The position numbers were made by a program, and so were the translations under genes. The notes beneath the pieces are model-generated. The model was not told the DNA's origin. It saw only the letters and a list, made by a program, of their open reading frames with translations, and ran no database searches. DNA of 64,000 nucleotides from JAAGZL01 sp050291725 (GTDB lineage: Bacteria > Pseudomonadota > Gammaproteobacteria > Chromatiales > Chromatiaceae). Each line of letters starts with the position of its first letter. The first letter of the stretch is position 1. The stretch is taken from positions 24,156 through 88,155 of the forward strand of contig JBNKKH010000035.1 of NCBI GenBank assembly GCA_050291725.1. The letters run 5' to 3'. Positions 46,454-55,914 of this stretch are shown here, one piece after another.

Positions 46454-47458
46454 GTGCGAACTATTATTGCAGCCATATTGTTTCTGACCCTATTTGCTGT
46501 TTGGGCAGTAGTAGAATCTACTTCAGTTGAGAAGTCTAAAGCTACCGCAACCAACATACCTAGTACGGACAACCGGCCGATAACTCCCATTCCAGTAGAT
46601 ATAGAACTTGATCCACTTAAAGTAAAACTTGGCAAAATTCTGTTTCATGACAAACGTCTTTCAAAAGATAATTCTGTCGCCTGTAGCAGTTGCCACAATC
46701 TTCAACAAGCTGGTCAGGATGGAATGGCAGTTGCCATAGGAGTGAAAGGCCTAAAAGGCAGTATCAACAGCCCGACAGTCTTCAACAGCGGATTTGCTTT
46801 TCGTCAGTTCTGGGATGGCCGCTCTCCTACTCTGGAAGACCAAGTAGGTGGCCCGATCCACAACCCGGTTGAAATGGCCTCAAATTGGCAAGAGGTGATT
46901 GGTAAATTAAGCACAGACCCTCAGATAACGACCAAATTCGTTGAAATATGGAAAGAAGGTATATCTCAAGAGAACATTCAAGAAGCCATTGCAGAATTTG
47001 AACGTAGCCTAACAACTCCAAACTCCCCTTTTGACCGATATCTTAATGGTGATTACTCAGCCCTTAGCGCAGATGAAATTAAGGGATGGCATCTATTCCG
47101 TGACTTGGGTTGTATCTCATGCCACCAGGGAGTAGGCATTGGAAATAATATGTATGCAAATCTAGGAGTGATGGGGGACTATTTTGCTGATCGGGGGCGC
47201 CCTATAGTTGATAGTGACCTTGGACGATTTAATGTTACAGGTAAGGACAAAGATAAACATGTATTCAAAGTACCTGGACTACGTAACGTAGCTCTAACTG
47301 CCCCGTATTTCCATGATGGCTCTATTGATAGTTTGGATGAAGTTGTAAAAACTATGGCTCTTTACCAACTTGGCATCAATCTAAACCAAGAGCAGCGAGA
47401 CTATTTAGTTGCGTTTTTAAAGTCTCTAACTGGACGATTCAACGAGGATGGCACATGA
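46454..47458 (+). CDS. Di-haem cytochrome c peroxidase (CcpA/MauG family)
   Basis: This 334-residue protein has an N-terminal signal or anchor helix (about 1-20), then a high-potential-type haem site CSSCH at 77-81 and a second haem site CISCH at 220-224. Conserved FWDGRSPTLEDQ and PGLRNVALTAPYFHDGS segments confirm the bacterial CCP family. It reduces hydrogen peroxide in the periplasm with electrons from small cytochromes. The start is GTG with GGAG upstream. Its TGA overlaps the ATG of the GGDEF-EAL gene, so translation is coupled. A MauG-like role cannot be excluded. Confidence 0.93.
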   Translation: MRTIIAAILFLTLFAVWAVVESTSVEKSKATATNIPSTDNRPITPIPVDIELDPLKVKLGKILFHDKRLSKDNSVACSSCHNLQQAGQDGMAVAIGVKGLKGSINSPTVFNSGFAFRQFWDGRSPTLEDQVGGPIHNPVEMASNWQEVIGKLSTDPQITTKFVEIWKEGISQENIQEAIAEFERSLTTPNSPFDRYLNGDYSALSADEIKGWHLFRDLGCISCHQGVGIGNNMYANLGVMGDYFADRGRPIVDSDLGRFNVTGKDKDKHVFKVPGLRNVALTAPYFHDGSIDSLDEVVKTMALYQLGINLNQEQRDYLVAFLKSLTGRFNEDGT

Positions 47459-50373
47459 AAAAAATAACAAAATCCAGTGCCTTAATTACGTTAACATCTC
47501 TATCTATTGTTATGTTATTGGCATTAGTAATGCCTAGCATAATCGGAAAAGAGAACCGCCTAGTATTAGCACGAGAACATATTACTGCCTTACGCTCTGT
47601 GTCGAGTGGTTTTCGTGAGTTAGTGATTAGCTTACGCCATGGAGTTACCTACAATTACGATACCGCCAATAGCTTGGAACAGAGCATTGCTGATCACCAA
47701 AAGCAGCTAACTAGGATTATTGAAGACCTCCCGGAATTAAACAAGCATCTGAAACCGTATCTTCAATCAGCTAGCCAGCGTAATGAACAGTGGGAACAGT
47801 TTAAGTTCCATAATGCGATTGTTCGCAACTCTATGCGCTACTTCCAAACCGGTTTACCACAATTTCTTAAGTATGCACACGCATCAAATCTACCTAACAG
47901 CGTTAATCAGCAGCTCTCAAGTCTAAATACATCTGTTCTGCTTTTTGCGTTAGGGGAACGCAAGGATAATAATCATGAGCTCCTTTCTACTTTAGCCAGA
48001 ATTGGAACCCATCTAATAAAAGCGAATGATAGACTGCGCTCTGAATATACATTGCTGGAACGCCATGTACACACAATTGTAAAACATGTTCCAAAGGTAG
48101 AAGCTTCCACCAGAGCTCTGGTACACAGCGCTGAACGAGAAGGCCTCAACTTGCTGGAGCAAGCCAACAATGCACTTATTGCTAAAGAGCAGAGGCAAGC
48201 ATCGATATATCGTGGTGGCTTGCTGTTGGGAATAATACTGCTATTACTCAGCCTAGTAGTAACAGCATTACGCTATATAGAGAGCCAGCGTAAAGCTGCC
48301 CAACGCATGGTTTTTCTGAAAAGCGTTACCGATACCCTAAGTGTTGGGGTTATAGCTCTAGATAAAGATGACAAGATAATTTTCTCTAATCCAAGAATGG
48401 AACAGATGCTTGGCAGCACTCCAGAAGGACTACTTGGAACTGAGTTCCACAAGGCTGGATTCCATATAGATGCAGATGGTAGAGAAATATCTGTTTCTGA
48501 AAGTGACATCTTCGACACCAAACAATATGGAGAAGAGATCTACAATATTTATCACCTGCAAGGACTTGATGGAAAAAGAATACCCACTGAAGTTAATGTT
48601 TCCCCTCTTGAGTTAGTCAGTGGTAGAGGGAGTGTGGCTGTATTTCAAGATATCACACAGCGTCTAGAAGAGGAGAAAGATCTACGCCTGGCTGGTGCTG
48701 TATTTGAAAGCAGCCAACAAGGAATCGTCGTCACTAATTCCGCAGGTAATATAATTCAAGTCAACCCTGCCTTCTGCAACATAACAGGTTATAAAGAACA
48801 CGAACTTATCGGTAAAAACCCACGCATACTTAAGTCAGGCTTACAGGATAAAAAATTCTACGCAAAAATGTGGCGCGATCTCAATAGAGATGGAACTTGG
48901 AGCGGAGAACTATATAATCGTCGGAAGAATGGCGAGCACTATGTCCAATGGGCAAACATTGACTCCGTAAGAACTGAGCAGGGTGATCTGCTGTATATTG
49001 GGATCTCTTCTGACATTACTGAATTGGTAAATGCTCGCGAGCGGCTTGCAAAACTGGCCTACTACGATACTCTTACTCAACTGCCCAACCGCGTACTATT
49101 CCAAGACAGAATATCTCAGACCATAGCGCAGGCAAAACGAGATAACTCTGGATTTGCTCTCATCCTAGCCGACCTAGACGACTTTAAAGCTGTAAATGAC
49201 ACTATGGGTCATGCTATTGGTGATAAGCTCCTTGTTAAGGTAGCTGAGCGTCTACAGCAAGCCACCAGGGAATCGGACACAGTCGCCCGACTGGGTGGTG
49301 ATGAATTTGCCATGATACTTATGCATGCTGATGAACCGCAGCAAGTGGCCACAATCGCTTCTCACATCCTAGACACTCTATCTCAACCATATAAGGTAAA
49401 TGGACTTGAAATCACCAGCAGCGTAAGTCTTGGCGTAACCTTCTGGCCACTGGATGGAGATAGCATTGACGAGCTCCTCAAGAATGCTGATGTTGCTATG
49501 TATAGAGCCAAAGAGTATGGACGCAACAACTATCAGTTTTTCACTAGCGATATGGCAGAGAATGTAGTTAACGCTCTGCGTATAGAGAATGGACTACGTA
49601 ATGCAATAGATGCAGGTGAGTTAACTCTTTATTATCAACCGCAAATTGACCCTAAAGGCAATGTTGTCAGTGCCGAGGCGCTGATGCGCTGGAACTCTAA
49701 GGAGCTAGGGTGGGTACCCCCAAGTCAGTTTATACCCGTTGCAGAGAGATCTGGTCTTATTGTTGCACTAGAGGCTTTTGCCCTTAGAGAGGCATGCCAG
49801 CAATGTGCAATATGGCGTAAAACCCTATCACCAGATTTCCGCATTGCGGTAAATATATCTGCTGCCCAATTTAGACATGAGGGACTAATCAATAGTGTAA
49901 TAGGAGCATTACATGAATTTAACCTGCCAGGATCAGCCCTTGAACTGGAAATAACAGAAAGCGTAGTTATGGACGACGTTGTTCGTGGTCAAGCTGTTAT
50001 AAGTGATCTAAAGAAAGAAATTGGCTGCTCACTGGCCATTGATGACTTTGGCACCGGATACTCATCGCTGGCCTATCTGAACCAGTTCAAAGTAGACATT
50101 CTAAAGATCGATAAGACATTTGTAGATGGCCTCGGAGTAGAAGCCGACGACACCGCGGTAGCCGAAGCAATTGTTAGCCTTGCTAAAAGCCTTAATATGA
50201 CTGTAGTAGCAGAGGGTGTAGAAACCGCTATTCAATTGGAAGCTATCAGAAACATCACTAACCATACTGGGTATCTAACCCAAGGATTTTTCTTTTCGCC
50301 ACCCTTGCCAGCTGAAACATTTGAAAAGAAATACCCTAAATTTAATCTTCTGAAACTAGTGGGGGATGATTAA
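47455..50373 (+). CDS. Membrane sensor protein with PAS-PAS-GGDEF-EAL domains
   Basis: This 972-residue protein has a membrane helix at about 9-30, a periplasmic helical sensor region (about 31-250, DAHL-like in character), and a second helix at about 254-273. Two PAS domains (about 290-405 and 410-530) are followed by GGDEF intact at 614-618 and EAL intact at 741-743 with DDFGTGYSSL. Both c-di-GMP synthesis and breakdown residues look complete, so net activity cannot be predicted. Four-base overlap with the peroxidase gene suggests one response: periplasmic redox or peroxide state linked to c-di-GMP. Confidence 0.93.
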   Translation: MKKITKSSALITLTSLSIVMLLALVMPSIIGKENRLVLAREHITALRSVSSGFRELVISLRHGVTYNYDTANSLEQSIADHQKQLTRIIEDLPELNKHLKPYLQSASQRNEQWEQFKFHNAIVRNSMRYFQTGLPQFLKYAHASNLPNSVNQQLSSLNTSVLLFALGERKDNNHELLSTLARIGTHLIKANDRLRSEYTLLERHVHTIVKHVPKVEASTRALVHSAEREGLNLLEQANNALIAKEQRQASIYRGGLLLGIILLLLSLVVTALRYIESQRKAAQRMVFLKSVTDTLSVGVIALDKDDKIIFSNPRMEQMLGSTPEGLLGTEFHKAGFHIDADGREISVSESDIFDTKQYGEEIYNIYHLQGLDGKRIPTEVNVSPLELVSGRGSVAVFQDITQRLEEEKDLRLAGAVFESSQQGIVVTNSAGNIIQVNPAFCNITGYKEHELIGKNPRILKSGLQDKKFYAKMWRDLNRDGTWSGELYNRRKNGEHYVQWANIDSVRTEQGDLLYIGISSDITELVNARERLAKLAYYDTLTQLPNRVLFQDRISQTIAQAKRDNSGFALILADLDDFKAVNDTMGHAIGDKLLVKVAERLQQATRESDTVARLGGDEFAMILMHADEPQQVATIASHILDTLSQPYKVNGLEITSSVSLGVTFWPLDGDSIDELLKNADVAMYRAKEYGRNNYQFFTSDMAENVVNALRIENGLRNAIDAGELTLYYQPQIDPKGNVVSAEALMRWNSKELGWVPPSQFIPVAERSGLIVALEAFALREACQQCAIWRKTLSPDFRIAVNISAAQFRHEGLINSVIGALHEFNLPGSALELEITESVVMDDVVRGQAVISDLKKEIGCSLAIDDFGTGYSSLAYLNQFKVDILKIDKTFVDGLGVEADDTAVAEAIVSLAKSLNMTVVAEGVETAIQLEAIRNITNHTGYLTQGFFFSPPLPAETFEKKYPKFNLLKLVGDD

Positions 50374-50519
50374 TCTGTAGTGGAGCTTGGAGTATTTTCT
50401 GAATCACTACGACGCTTTGCACCTGCACGCAGCCCAAGTAAAAAACCGACAAAACCACCGATCAATAGCCCTACCAAAAGAACTAAAGGAATACCTACAA
50501 GATGAATGGTAACGGCCAT
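50370..50519 (-). CDS. Small single-helix membrane protein, 49 residues
   Basis: Starting at ATG 50519 it reads MAVTIHLVGIPLVLLVGLLI, then a Gly-rich continuation and RAGAKRRSDSENTPSSTTD. A glycine-rich membrane helix (about 4-31) with a positive then polar tail suggests an N-out or signal-anchor micro-protein. The ribosome-binding site is weak. Its end overlaps the end of the GGDEF-EAL gene on the other strand by four bases. Function unknown. Confidence 0.6.
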   Translation of the reverse strand: MAVTIHLVGIPLVLLVGLLIGGFVGFLLGLRAGAKRRSDSENTPSSTTD

Positions 50520-50579
50520 TAAGGAACAACCACTCTGATTTTACTAAGTGATATATTTCTACCAAAATCAATCAAGTTT

Positions 50580-50735
50580 TCACTGATCTCCAGCTTCCCC
50601 TTTGCGACGATCAGTTGTTTTACGACGTACTTTTTTACCAGGCTCAAATCTAATAAGAACCCGGCGATCTTTTTGCACTCTTCGCTGCATTACACGCCGC
50701 TCAACACCAGAATAATTAGAACTTTTATTACCCAT
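50580..50735 (-). CDS. Small Arg-rich hypothetical protein, 51 residues
   Basis: From ATG 50735 it reads MGNKSSNYSGVERRVMQRRV, followed by QKDRRVLIRFEPGKKVRRKTTDRRKGEAGDQ. Repeated E/D-RR and RR motifs with no hydrophobic stretch indicate a nucleic-acid- or phosphate-binding peptide, or a degenerate PilZ-like fragment (RxxxR plus DRR). It resembles small conserved proteins I have seen in sulfur-oxidising gammaproteobacteria, but this is from memory. No strong ribosome-binding site. Confidence 0.6.
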   Translation of the reverse strand: MGNKSSNYSGVERRVMQRRVQKDRRVLIRFEPGKKVRRKTTDRRKGEAGDQ

Positions 50736-50815
50736 ATGAACTTCATCTCAATCTTGATCTTAGCCCCTACTGCATAGTGTAGCACCCATTCTGCAGCACC
50801 GTGTATCTTCTATAT

Positions 50816-51856
50816 TCACCCACCCCTCAACTCAATAAGTTTGCTTAATGCAGCACCACTAGAGATCGTCTCTCTGGCTTTTGCTATGCCCGTTTCGATT
50901 GATTCAGCCACCCCCCCAAGGTAGATACGCACTCCAGCATTAAACAAAATAGCATCCAGATGTATATCCTCTTTACCAGCAAGAGTTGCCTCAATGCCTG
51001 AAAGCACTTCAGCTGTTTCAGCACATGGGTGATGAGCTTTCTCCGCAAGCCCAAAGTCTGTAGGAGCCAAGGTGAAACGTTCAATTTTTCCCGCGCGATA
51101 TTCTGCTGCCTCAGTTGGCGCCAGAGGTAGTTCATCACCGCCATCAAGCCCTTGTACGGCTATGACCAGATCCTGACCACGCTCTCCTGCTACTGTAGCA
51201 AAGCGTTCCAAAAAATGGGCATGGGCTGCACCAACCAAAGAGCGCTTAGCCCTAGCAGGATTAAGCGCCACCTCACATGTATGCAGAAAGGAGCGATAGA
51301 ACATAACCTGACGATGAGGTTTAAGACGTTCTACCCCATGTAGATACCTGGCGGCGTGTAGATGGCCCAACCCTTTCTGTTCAATATCTTGCTCCACAGC
51401 CTTAGGTTCTTTTGCTGCGGCTATGCCCATTGCCTCTAACATACGAGCATTGGTTACGCCATTTTTCGGCGTAAGCCCAGTATTTGAGTGTAGAACCACA
51501 GGAACACCAGCTGCAGCAGTTACTATTGCAGATGGCACACTCAAATTTAGAGCTCTTTTACGACCATCGTAGGGACCATTACAGTTGATAAGATTATCCA
51601 CCTTGGGCTGTATGAGGGTAGCAGCCCCTTCCATGGCATCAAGGAATCCATGCATCTCTTCTATCTTGGTTCCCTTAAAACGCATAGCTGTGAGAAATGC
51701 GCCGATCTGGACCGGATTTGCCTCGGCGGAAAAAAGAAAATCGAGCGCTTCCCGCGCCTGCTCACGGCTCATATCTTTGGCGCCGTGACGTCCTTTTGCA
51801 GTAGCTATTAGGCGGGAACGAAACTTACGCCCAGCCTCACTGGAAAAATCCTGCAT
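50816..51856 (-). CDS. TrpD2/YbiB-type glycosyl/phosphoribosyl-transferase family protein
   Basis: This 346-residue protein has the anthranilate-phosphoribosyltransferase fold: an N-terminal helical domain (AREALDFLFSAEANPVQIGAFLTAMRFKG) and a core with LINCNGPYDGRKRALNLS and VLHSNTGLTPKNGVTNARMLEAMG. The catalytic KHGN and GTGGD loops of true TrpD are replaced (HSNTG, NGPYDG), which places it with TrpD2, for which nucleic-acid binding rather than tryptophan synthesis has been proposed. It is 12 bases downstream of the haem-oxygenase-like gene and surely cotranscribed. Confidence 0.82.
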   Translation of the reverse strand: MQDFSSEAGRKFRSRLIATAKGRHGAKDMSREQAREALDFLFSAEANPVQIGAFLTAMRFKGTKIEEMHGFLDAMEGAATLIQPKVDNLINCNGPYDGRKRALNLSVPSAIVTAAAGVPVVLHSNTGLTPKNGVTNARMLEAMGIAAAKEPKAVEQDIEQKGLGHLHAARYLHGVERLKPHRQVMFYRSFLHTCEVALNPARAKRSLVGAAHAHFLERFATVAGERGQDLVIAVQGLDGGDELPLAPTEAAEYRAGKIERFTLAPTDFGLAEKAHHPCAETAEVLSGIEATLAGKEDIHLDAILFNAGVRIYLGGVAESIETGIAKARETISSGAALSKLIELRGG

Positions 51857-51868
51857 AGATACCCTCTC

Positions 51869-53116
51869 TTAATCTGAAAAAACGAAAGGCAGATTCGTGC
51901 TCTGTTGATACTCTTTTCCGTTAACCACCCGCTCTGGCGCAATTTTCTTACGAGCCTCTATTAAGGCGTCAGCGATGCGTTTGTCTTTGAGCTGGTAACG
52001 TTGTTCCAGCCCGATCTGATCAATGTTGGGACATTCTTCATTAAAGATGTGACGATATATATCACTCATCATGCCATAGCGACTGGACATCAGAGTATTG
52101 GTAGCCTGCTTGATCTGGGTTACGGCATCATTCTCGTGGTTGAAAAAGCTGGTGATCAGCATGACAGAGATAGCATGCAGTACATCATACTTAACATGGG
52201 CAATAAGCACGATAAGATGCTTCTGGGTTAACTCAATATCGTTCTGCCAAGCCCAGCGGATAATTCCACCCAATAGTAGACTGAAGAACTCTGGTACGCC
52301 CCACTCCATACCCAACCCAACAGAGGCAAGGGACTCAACCTCAGAGAAGGCAGGATGATCGGATAGCAGTCTTTGGGTTAGAACATTGTCTGCCACACCG
52401 TGCAACATTGGGACATCCTGTTCCTCAAAAGGAACACCCAACCCATCGAACATAAAACGATACATACCAATGTGGGTTGTTGAGTTAAGCACCCCATACA
52501 TATCTGGGTAGTCTTCTATAGTATGGGTGGCTACTCCATACTCATCTGCCAGCAGTTGAGCCAGAACAATCTGAGCCAGCTCCGAAACCCTTTCATTCAA
52601 GCAGCCATAGGGCAATGAGATAAGTCCGGAGAATCGACCTAAAGAAAGCGCCACACATTGGCGGGTGTTCTTGACCTGATTGAAGTACTGTTTGGCAAAT
52701 ATCTCTAGCTGCTTTAGGTCAAAATCACCACGAAAAATACGCATAAAGAAAGGATGCACCCATACCGGGTGTTCCATTACATGGTTATGCAGGTCCAGGA
52801 ACAACTCCCCTAGCGCACCAGGACGAAACAGGTCCAACTCGTTAAAGTGGTTCCCCTCCTCTTTCTCCGCAATGGAACGAAGCTCACCCAGCATCTGGTT
52901 TAGCGGATTATCCGAATCTTCCATATGCCCAATAATTTCAGAGAAATCCTTCTGCTGACTTACCTTGAACTTACTAAGTATCTCTGCGGCATCCATATTC
53001 AGCAGATCAGGAAAAGGGTGTACCTCGTCCAGCAAGCGCGCTGTTCCATCCTCTCGAACTGTTAGAAGATCAGAGAATTGCCTTGCGTTTCCAGAAGTTG
53101 ATGCTGATTTGTTCAT
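51869..53116 (-). CDS. Haem-oxygenase-like (PqqC/TenA-fold) putative metalloenzyme
   Basis: In this 415-residue protein an N-terminal ~120-residue segment precedes an all-helical core typical of haem-oxygenase-like di-iron enzymes. Candidate metal ligands are in HPVWVHPFF, LLADEYGVATHTIEDYPDMY, GLGMEWGVPEF and HVKYDVLHA. Family members oxidise or cleave small substrates with O2. The TrpD2-like neighbour suggests a shared pathway or modification, but no substrate can be named. Good GTP- or PLP-type motifs are absent. Confidence 0.72.
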   Translation of the reverse strand: MNKSASTSGNARQFSDLLTVREDGTARLLDEVHPFPDLLNMDAAEILSKFKVSQQKDFSEIIGHMEDSDNPLNQMLGELRSIAEKEEGNHFNELDLFRPGALGELFLDLHNHVMEHPVWVHPFFMRIFRGDFDLKQLEIFAKQYFNQVKNTRQCVALSLGRFSGLISLPYGCLNERVSELAQIVLAQLLADEYGVATHTIEDYPDMYGVLNSTTHIGMYRFMFDGLGVPFEEQDVPMLHGVADNVLTQRLLSDHPAFSEVESLASVGLGMEWGVPEFFSLLLGGIIRWAWQNDIELTQKHLIVLIAHVKYDVLHAISVMLITSFFNHENDAVTQIKQATNTLMSSRYGMMSDIYRHIFNEECPNIDQIGLEQRYQLKDKRIADALIEARKKIAPERVVNGKEYQQSTNLPFVFSD

Positions 53117-53437
53117 GTTATGGCCAATGTTGGATTATGATAGGAGCAGTGGTACTTATTCTGCATGTACATTAGAGCGGATTCAATGGCATTGAACAAC
53201 AGAAAAGATACGGCACTGCAAACATGTGCCTGAAAAAAGTGTGGATTAGCCGAGCAAAATCGGCACGCTATGGATACAGCGCAATACTTTAGTGTGCAGT
53301 CATCAACATGATATCTGTATCAAACAACGACCAACCCACGATTTGTAGCTTGATAGTTAATCAGGCATAGATGCACAGATGTCATAGATTAGACATCTAT
53401 AACATCTCTGAGAGATGCATATCACGCCCTGAACAAA
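53117..53437. other. 321-base non-coding region
   Basis: Upstream of the haem-oxygenase-like gene. It holds small inverted repeats: GCCGA/TCGGC (53249-53264) and AGATGTC/GACATCT (53377-53398). No convincing promoter or further gene was recognised. Confidence 0.5.
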
Positions 53438-53614
53438 CTACGCGCTGCTGCTACGCTGCCGGGCTATCTGCCACACACTAAGGGCAAGTCCAACAATAAA
53501 TAGGGGGACGCCGATAAACCCACTGAGACCAGCGCCAACCATACTGCTTGAGAACATGGCAAACAAACCCAAACCTATCAAGGCAATGGAAATAAGTTGA
53601 ACTAGAATCTTCAC
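53438..53614 (-). CDS. Small two-helix membrane protein, 58 residues
   Basis: From a GTG at 53614 it reads MKILVQLISIALIGLGLFAM, then FSSSMVGAGLSG and FIGVPLFIVGLALSVWQIARQRSSSA. Two hydrophobic helices (about 4-22 and 31-48) are joined by a glycine-rich turn, with a basic C-terminal end. No good ribosome-binding site is visible, but the amphipathic layout is not random. Function unknown. Confidence 0.55.
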   Translation of the reverse strand: MKILVQLISIALIGLGLFAMFSSSMVGAGLSGFIGVPLFIVGLALSVWQIARQRSSSA

Positions 53615-53849
53615 AATTAGTTTCCCGATAGTAGATAAATACTCTTGGCAATCTACACCATCCTGCTAGAGCAGAAGATGATAATACTCAATACCAGACA
53701 AAAAACAAATCGCTATAATCAACAGCGCGCAATAGAGATCAGCGTCAACTATCAGCAGCATTATTAATGCTGTAGCATAAATAGAACAGTTCTGTTTTAC
53801 AGATCCTCACTCCATCTGGCAGAGCACTATCATGGCATGAGACAACATA

Positions 53850-54410
53850 ATGACACACAGTCGTCCTACTGAATTTAGTACCTTCTCAAAAACAGTGCAT
53901 TGGCTTCTTGCAGCCATAATTTTTATTCTGATCATCATGGGCATTTATACGGGAGACCTTCCCAGAGTAACTGCAGAGGAGAAGCGTTTCTATCTACAGC
54001 TTTATACAATACACCAATCTATTGGCATAGTTGTTATTCTGTTAGTTGCTATAAAGATAACCAGGATGTTAATCACTGGTCCCCAGCCACAACTGCCCGC
54101 AGTTTTCGCTGGTAAGGAGCGAATGCTAATACGTAGCATAAAAAAGCTACTGCGCATACTTATGCTATTACTTCCCCTAAACGGCTACCTAATGTCAAAC
54201 GCTCACGGCGACTCAATTGTGTTTTTTGGGTTATTTGAACTTCCAGCATTGGTTGGCAAAAGCGAATCGCTGTACACCGCTCTTTACGCCATACACATGA
54301 TTGGAGGATGGCTAATGCTGCTAGTGATACTTGCACACGTAGCAATTATATTTAAGTACTGGCTTGAGAATGAAGGCACAGAAAAAGACATTATACGCCG
54401 CATGCTATAA
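53850..54410 (+). CDS. Cytochrome b561-family protein
   Basis: This 186-residue protein has four membrane helices with paired histidines: H18 in FSKTVHWLLAA, H56 in LYTIHQSIGIVV, and late His in LYAIHMIGGWLMLLVILAHVA. These would ligate two b haems. In bacteria such proteins pass electrons between quinol and periplasmic acceptors, or scavenge superoxide (CybB type). It is convergent with the sigma-54 regulator and opens the redox island. Confidence 0.9.
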   Translation: MTHSRPTEFSTFSKTVHWLLAAIIFILIIMGIYTGDLPRVTAEEKRFYLQLYTIHQSIGIVVILLVAIKITRMLITGPQPQLPAVFAGKERMLIRSIKKLLRILMLLLPLNGYLMSNAHGDSIVFFGLFELPALVGKSESLYTALYAIHMIGGWLMLLVILAHVAIIFKYWLENEGTEKDIIRRML

Positions 54411-54473
54411 CTATTTGTTTTTTCGTTGAATTTATCTATTACGGCATCGTATGTCGTCACATATCCATAAGGG

Positions 54474-55817
54474 TTACTCTGACTTTGTAGACTGCTGCAA
54501 CTTGCGATAAAGAGTACGTTCGCTAACTCCTAGTTTAGCTGCCAAAGATTGTCTGTCTCCAGGATAGTTACTAGCTGCCCACTCCAAATAGCGCTGCTCC
54601 ATTTGCTCAAGTGGGACAATGCTATTGAACTCTACCTCCGTTGAATCCGCCGGTTTAACTCCAGCTATAAGGCCAGGAAAATGCTGTGGCAGTAAAGTAT
54701 CACCATCTGCCAATACCAAGGCCCTTTCGATCATATTGCGCAGCTCACGTACATTGCCTGGGAAAGTGTGGCTAGTAAGTAGTGACAACGCCTCTTTACC
54801 CAAGGTGACAGATCTTCGCGGATCAATTCTAACCAATAGCTGTTCAATAAGTTTAGGCAGATCCTGAATACGCTGACGCAGTGGCGGTAGCACGATGGGA
54901 AATACATTTATCCGGAAATAGAGATCCTGGCGGAAACTACCTTCTTGAATCATCTCCTCCAGATTTCGATGGGTTGCAGCAATAACCCTGAAGTTCGCGC
55001 CTAATGGCTCTACGCCTCCTACACGGCGATAGGTTCCGGTCTCCAAAAGGCGCAAAAGCTTCACCTGCAGCGGCAGTGGGATATCCCCAACCTCATCGAG
55101 AAACAGCGTACCTCCTTCAGCCGCTTCCACTAAACCAATCTTACGCGAAAGCGCACCAGTAAAGGCACCACGTTCATGCCCAAACAGCTCGCTTTCGAAC
55201 AGGGTTTCGGTCAGACTGGAACAGTCAACAGCAACAAATGGTGCATCAGCATGAGGACTCATATCATGAATGGCGTGGGCCACTAACTCTTTACCGGTAC
55301 CGGATTCTCCCAATAGCAGAACAGAAACATCTTTAGCAGAGACTCGGCGGGCTAGCTCCAACATATCTAGAAAGGGACGAGAAAATCCCACCAGTTCACG
55401 ATCTTTGGTACCAAACCTGGCATGGCGCAAGATACGCATAGTCTCAAGAAAATAGGTCTCTCCCAGATTCCCTGAAACAGGCGCAATCACCACCTCAACA
55501 TGCTCAGGGCCTGCTGGGGTGTGGTGAACATGCAGTACCCGGCGCGGCTCACCAGACAGCAGACTATCACGCAGTGGACAGCTTTCCCCCTCCTGGTCAC
55601 ATGGGGTTTCATAGTGGTGCGATACCTCATAACAGAAGCGTCCACGAACTGAGTCATCCACCCCCAACTGACGACGATAGGCTTCGTTTACTGCCACTAT
55701 TTTATAGTCGGGAGTCATTAAGGCCTTTGGCTCTGGTAGCGCCTCTAGCAGGTGAATTATATCTGGCAAATCTTTTGGAGATGAATCTGGCACCGTCGCA
55801 CCCCTCTCACATGTCAT
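54474..55817 (-). CDS. PAS-domain sigma-54-dependent transcriptional activator
   Basis: This 447-residue activator has an N-terminal PAS domain (about 18-130) with a Cys/His cluster: C62, H67, H68, C73, C80 (CYEVSHHYETPCDQEGESCPL region), able to bind metal, haem or react with redox species. An AAA+ domain follows with Walker A GESGTGKE (170-177), GAFTGA (217-222), the sigma-54-contacting loop, and Walker B LFLDEVGD. A Fis-type helix-turn-helix is at the C-terminus (RQSLAAKLGVSERTLYRKL). It is divergent from the NifX-like/cyd operon, whose promoter has a -24/-12 element, so that operon is its likely target. Confidence 0.93.
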   Translation of the reverse strand: MTCERGATVPDSSPKDLPDIIHLLEALPEPKALMTPDYKIVAVNEAYRRQLGVDDSVRGRFCYEVSHHYETPCDQEGESCPLRDSLLSGEPRRVLHVHHTPAGPEHVEVVIAPVSGNLGETYFLETMRILRHARFGTKDRELVGFSRPFLDMLELARRVSAKDVSVLLLGESGTGKELVAHAIHDMSPHADAPFVAVDCSSLTETLFESELFGHERGAFTGALSRKIGLVEAAEGGTLFLDEVGDIPLPLQVKLLRLLETGTYRRVGGVEPLGANFRVIAATHRNLEEMIQEGSFRQDLYFRINVFPIVLPPLRQRIQDLPKLIEQLLVRIDPRRSVTLGKEALSLLTSHTFPGNVRELRNMIERALVLADGDTLLPQHFPGLIAGVKPADSTEVEFNSIVPLEQMEQRYLEWAASNYPGDRQSLAAKLGVSERTLYRKLQQSTKSE

Positions 55818-55840
55818 TTTATGCAGTCTAAACCTTAATT

Positions 55841-55856
55841 ATGCCATATTTGGCAT
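55841..55856. promoter_or_regulatory. Perfect palindrome, candidate enhancer site
   Basis: ATGCCA-TATT-TGGCAT lies 24 bases upstream of the activator start codon and about 76 bases upstream of the -24/-12 promoter. A dyad at that distance fits an upstream activating sequence for the Fis-type activator at 54474-55817 and may also allow autoregulation. Assignment is by position only. Confidence 0.5.
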
Positions 55857-55914
55857 GGCGCAGAAACAAATATCCTAGATACTCCAGCCTGATCAGGACT
55901 AACTGCTTGATTTA

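Noticed and set aside
55852..55866. Second -24/-12 candidate TGGCATGGCGC
   Set aside because: The GG to GC spacing is 8 bases instead of 12.
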